A stretch of 21,538 nt of DNA from a virus. Shown piece after piece: positions 21,428 to 21,538 of this stretch. The number at the start of each line of letters is the position of its first letter. Position 1 is the first letter of the stretch. The stretch lies in IMG/VR virus record IMGVR_UViG_3300022934_003703, positions 1 to 21,538 of that record. One strand, written 5' to 3'. The notes beneath the pieces were generated by a model. That model saw only the letters and a program-made list of their open reading frames with translations. It ran no database searches and was not told the DNA's origin. Both the position numbers and the translations under genes were made by a program.

Positions 21428-21538
21428 GTGTACACACTGTACGATCAGCTTGACTGCAAAACCTATATAGCATTTGGTATGCTCAACCTGACACCTGTTC
21501 AATCAGTGAATACATACAGTGTGTACAGTGTATTTAGT
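21428..21538 (+). CDS. possible start of a further gene, cut by window end
   Basis: An open frame runs from GTG at 21428 to the end of the window, with an in-frame ATG at 21479. The reading is LYDQLDCKTYIAFGMLNL, ending in a Tyr-Ser-Val repeat. There is no clear ribosome site, and the frame overlaps the inverted repeat listed here. Only 37 codons are visible, so the call is weak. Confidence 0.25.
   Translation, partial: MYTLYDQLDCKTYIAFGMLNLTPVQSVNTYSVYSVFS
21429..21531. repeat. TACAGTGT boxes forming a 13-base inverted repeat
   Basis: TGTACACACTGTA (21429-21441) and its exact reverse complement TACAGTGTGTACA (21515-21527) are 73 bases apart. Within them TACAGTGT occurs at 21515-21522 and 21524-21531 and inverted at 21434-21441. 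The stretch is upstream of the reverse gene at 21194-21412, so the boxes could be binding sites for a regulator. No protein is known to match them. Confidence 0.4.

Noticed and set aside
21450-21490. TTGACT followed by TATATA or TATGCT as a promoter
   Set aside because: The spacers are 8 and 22 bases, outside the usable range, and nothing suitable lies at 16-18 bases.
1-21538. tRNA genes, CRISPR arrays, IS elements, integrase or a diversity-generating retroelement
   Set aside because: No cloverleaf with CCA-ready acceptor, regularly spaced repeats, transposase or reverse-transcriptase motif was seen on either strand by reading; a dedicated search was not possible.

Overview
The window looks like a piece of a T4-like marine myovirus, AT-rich and tightly packed, with genes joined by ATGA or short overlaps. 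The evidence is a T4-type replication set: a UvsW helicase, a gp61-type primase, a gp41-type helicase and a probable gp62-type clamp-loader subunit. Around these lie auxiliary metabolic genes of the kind carried by cyanophages and pelagiphages, and a few virion-protein genes. KDO and sugar-transfer genes point to a Gram-negative host with a lipopolysaccharide or capsule surface. No tRNA, rRNA, IS element, integrase or CRISPR array was seen, and no photosynthesis gene. The host cannot be named from this sequence.

Layout. (1) 1-3314: four overlapping sugar-transfer genes in the order GT-B-like, GT-A, GT-A, GT-B-like; the first is cut by the window edge. (2) 3294-6560: a consensus promoter, an unrecognised 419-residue protein, UvsW and a small unknown protein. 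(3) 6571-9804: a cupin, a YhhQ-type queuosine-precursor transporter, a class I methyltransferase, a small unknown protein, then KdsA and KdsB, which make and activate KDO. (4) 9780-13157: clamp-loader-like protein, zinc-finger protein, APS-kinase-like P-loop protein, DUF2061 membrane protein, nucleotidyltransferase, peptide deformylase, a 58-residue TTG-start protein and a 186-residue condensed relative of the bacterial DNA polymerase III alpha subunit. (5) 13147-14325: one reverse-strand gene and a virion-type protein with a late-promoter-like motif. (6) 14326-18353: a consensus promoter, primase, a 33-residue protein, a NodU-type carbamoyltransferase and the replicative helicase, which has its own promoter. 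(7) 18354-20259: two different 2OG-Fe(II) oxygenase-like genes and an FkbM-type methyltransferase, less AT-rich. (8) 20251-21538: a late-promoter-like motif, a virion protein, a hairpin-rich gap, a small reverse-strand gene and perhaps the start of another gene.

How it fits together. Three sites match the sigma70 consensus with 17-bp spacers (3294-3322, 14326-14354, 16858-16886) and sit ahead of replication genes. Two NATAAATA motifs sit ahead of virion-type genes. This suggests host-type promoters for replication and T4-like late promoters for structure. Two of the three sigma70 sites share a layout that would give nearly leaderless mRNA. The most unusual gene is the mini-DnaE: it keeps the three catalytic-type aspartates of C-family polymerases in a protein about one sixth of the normal size.
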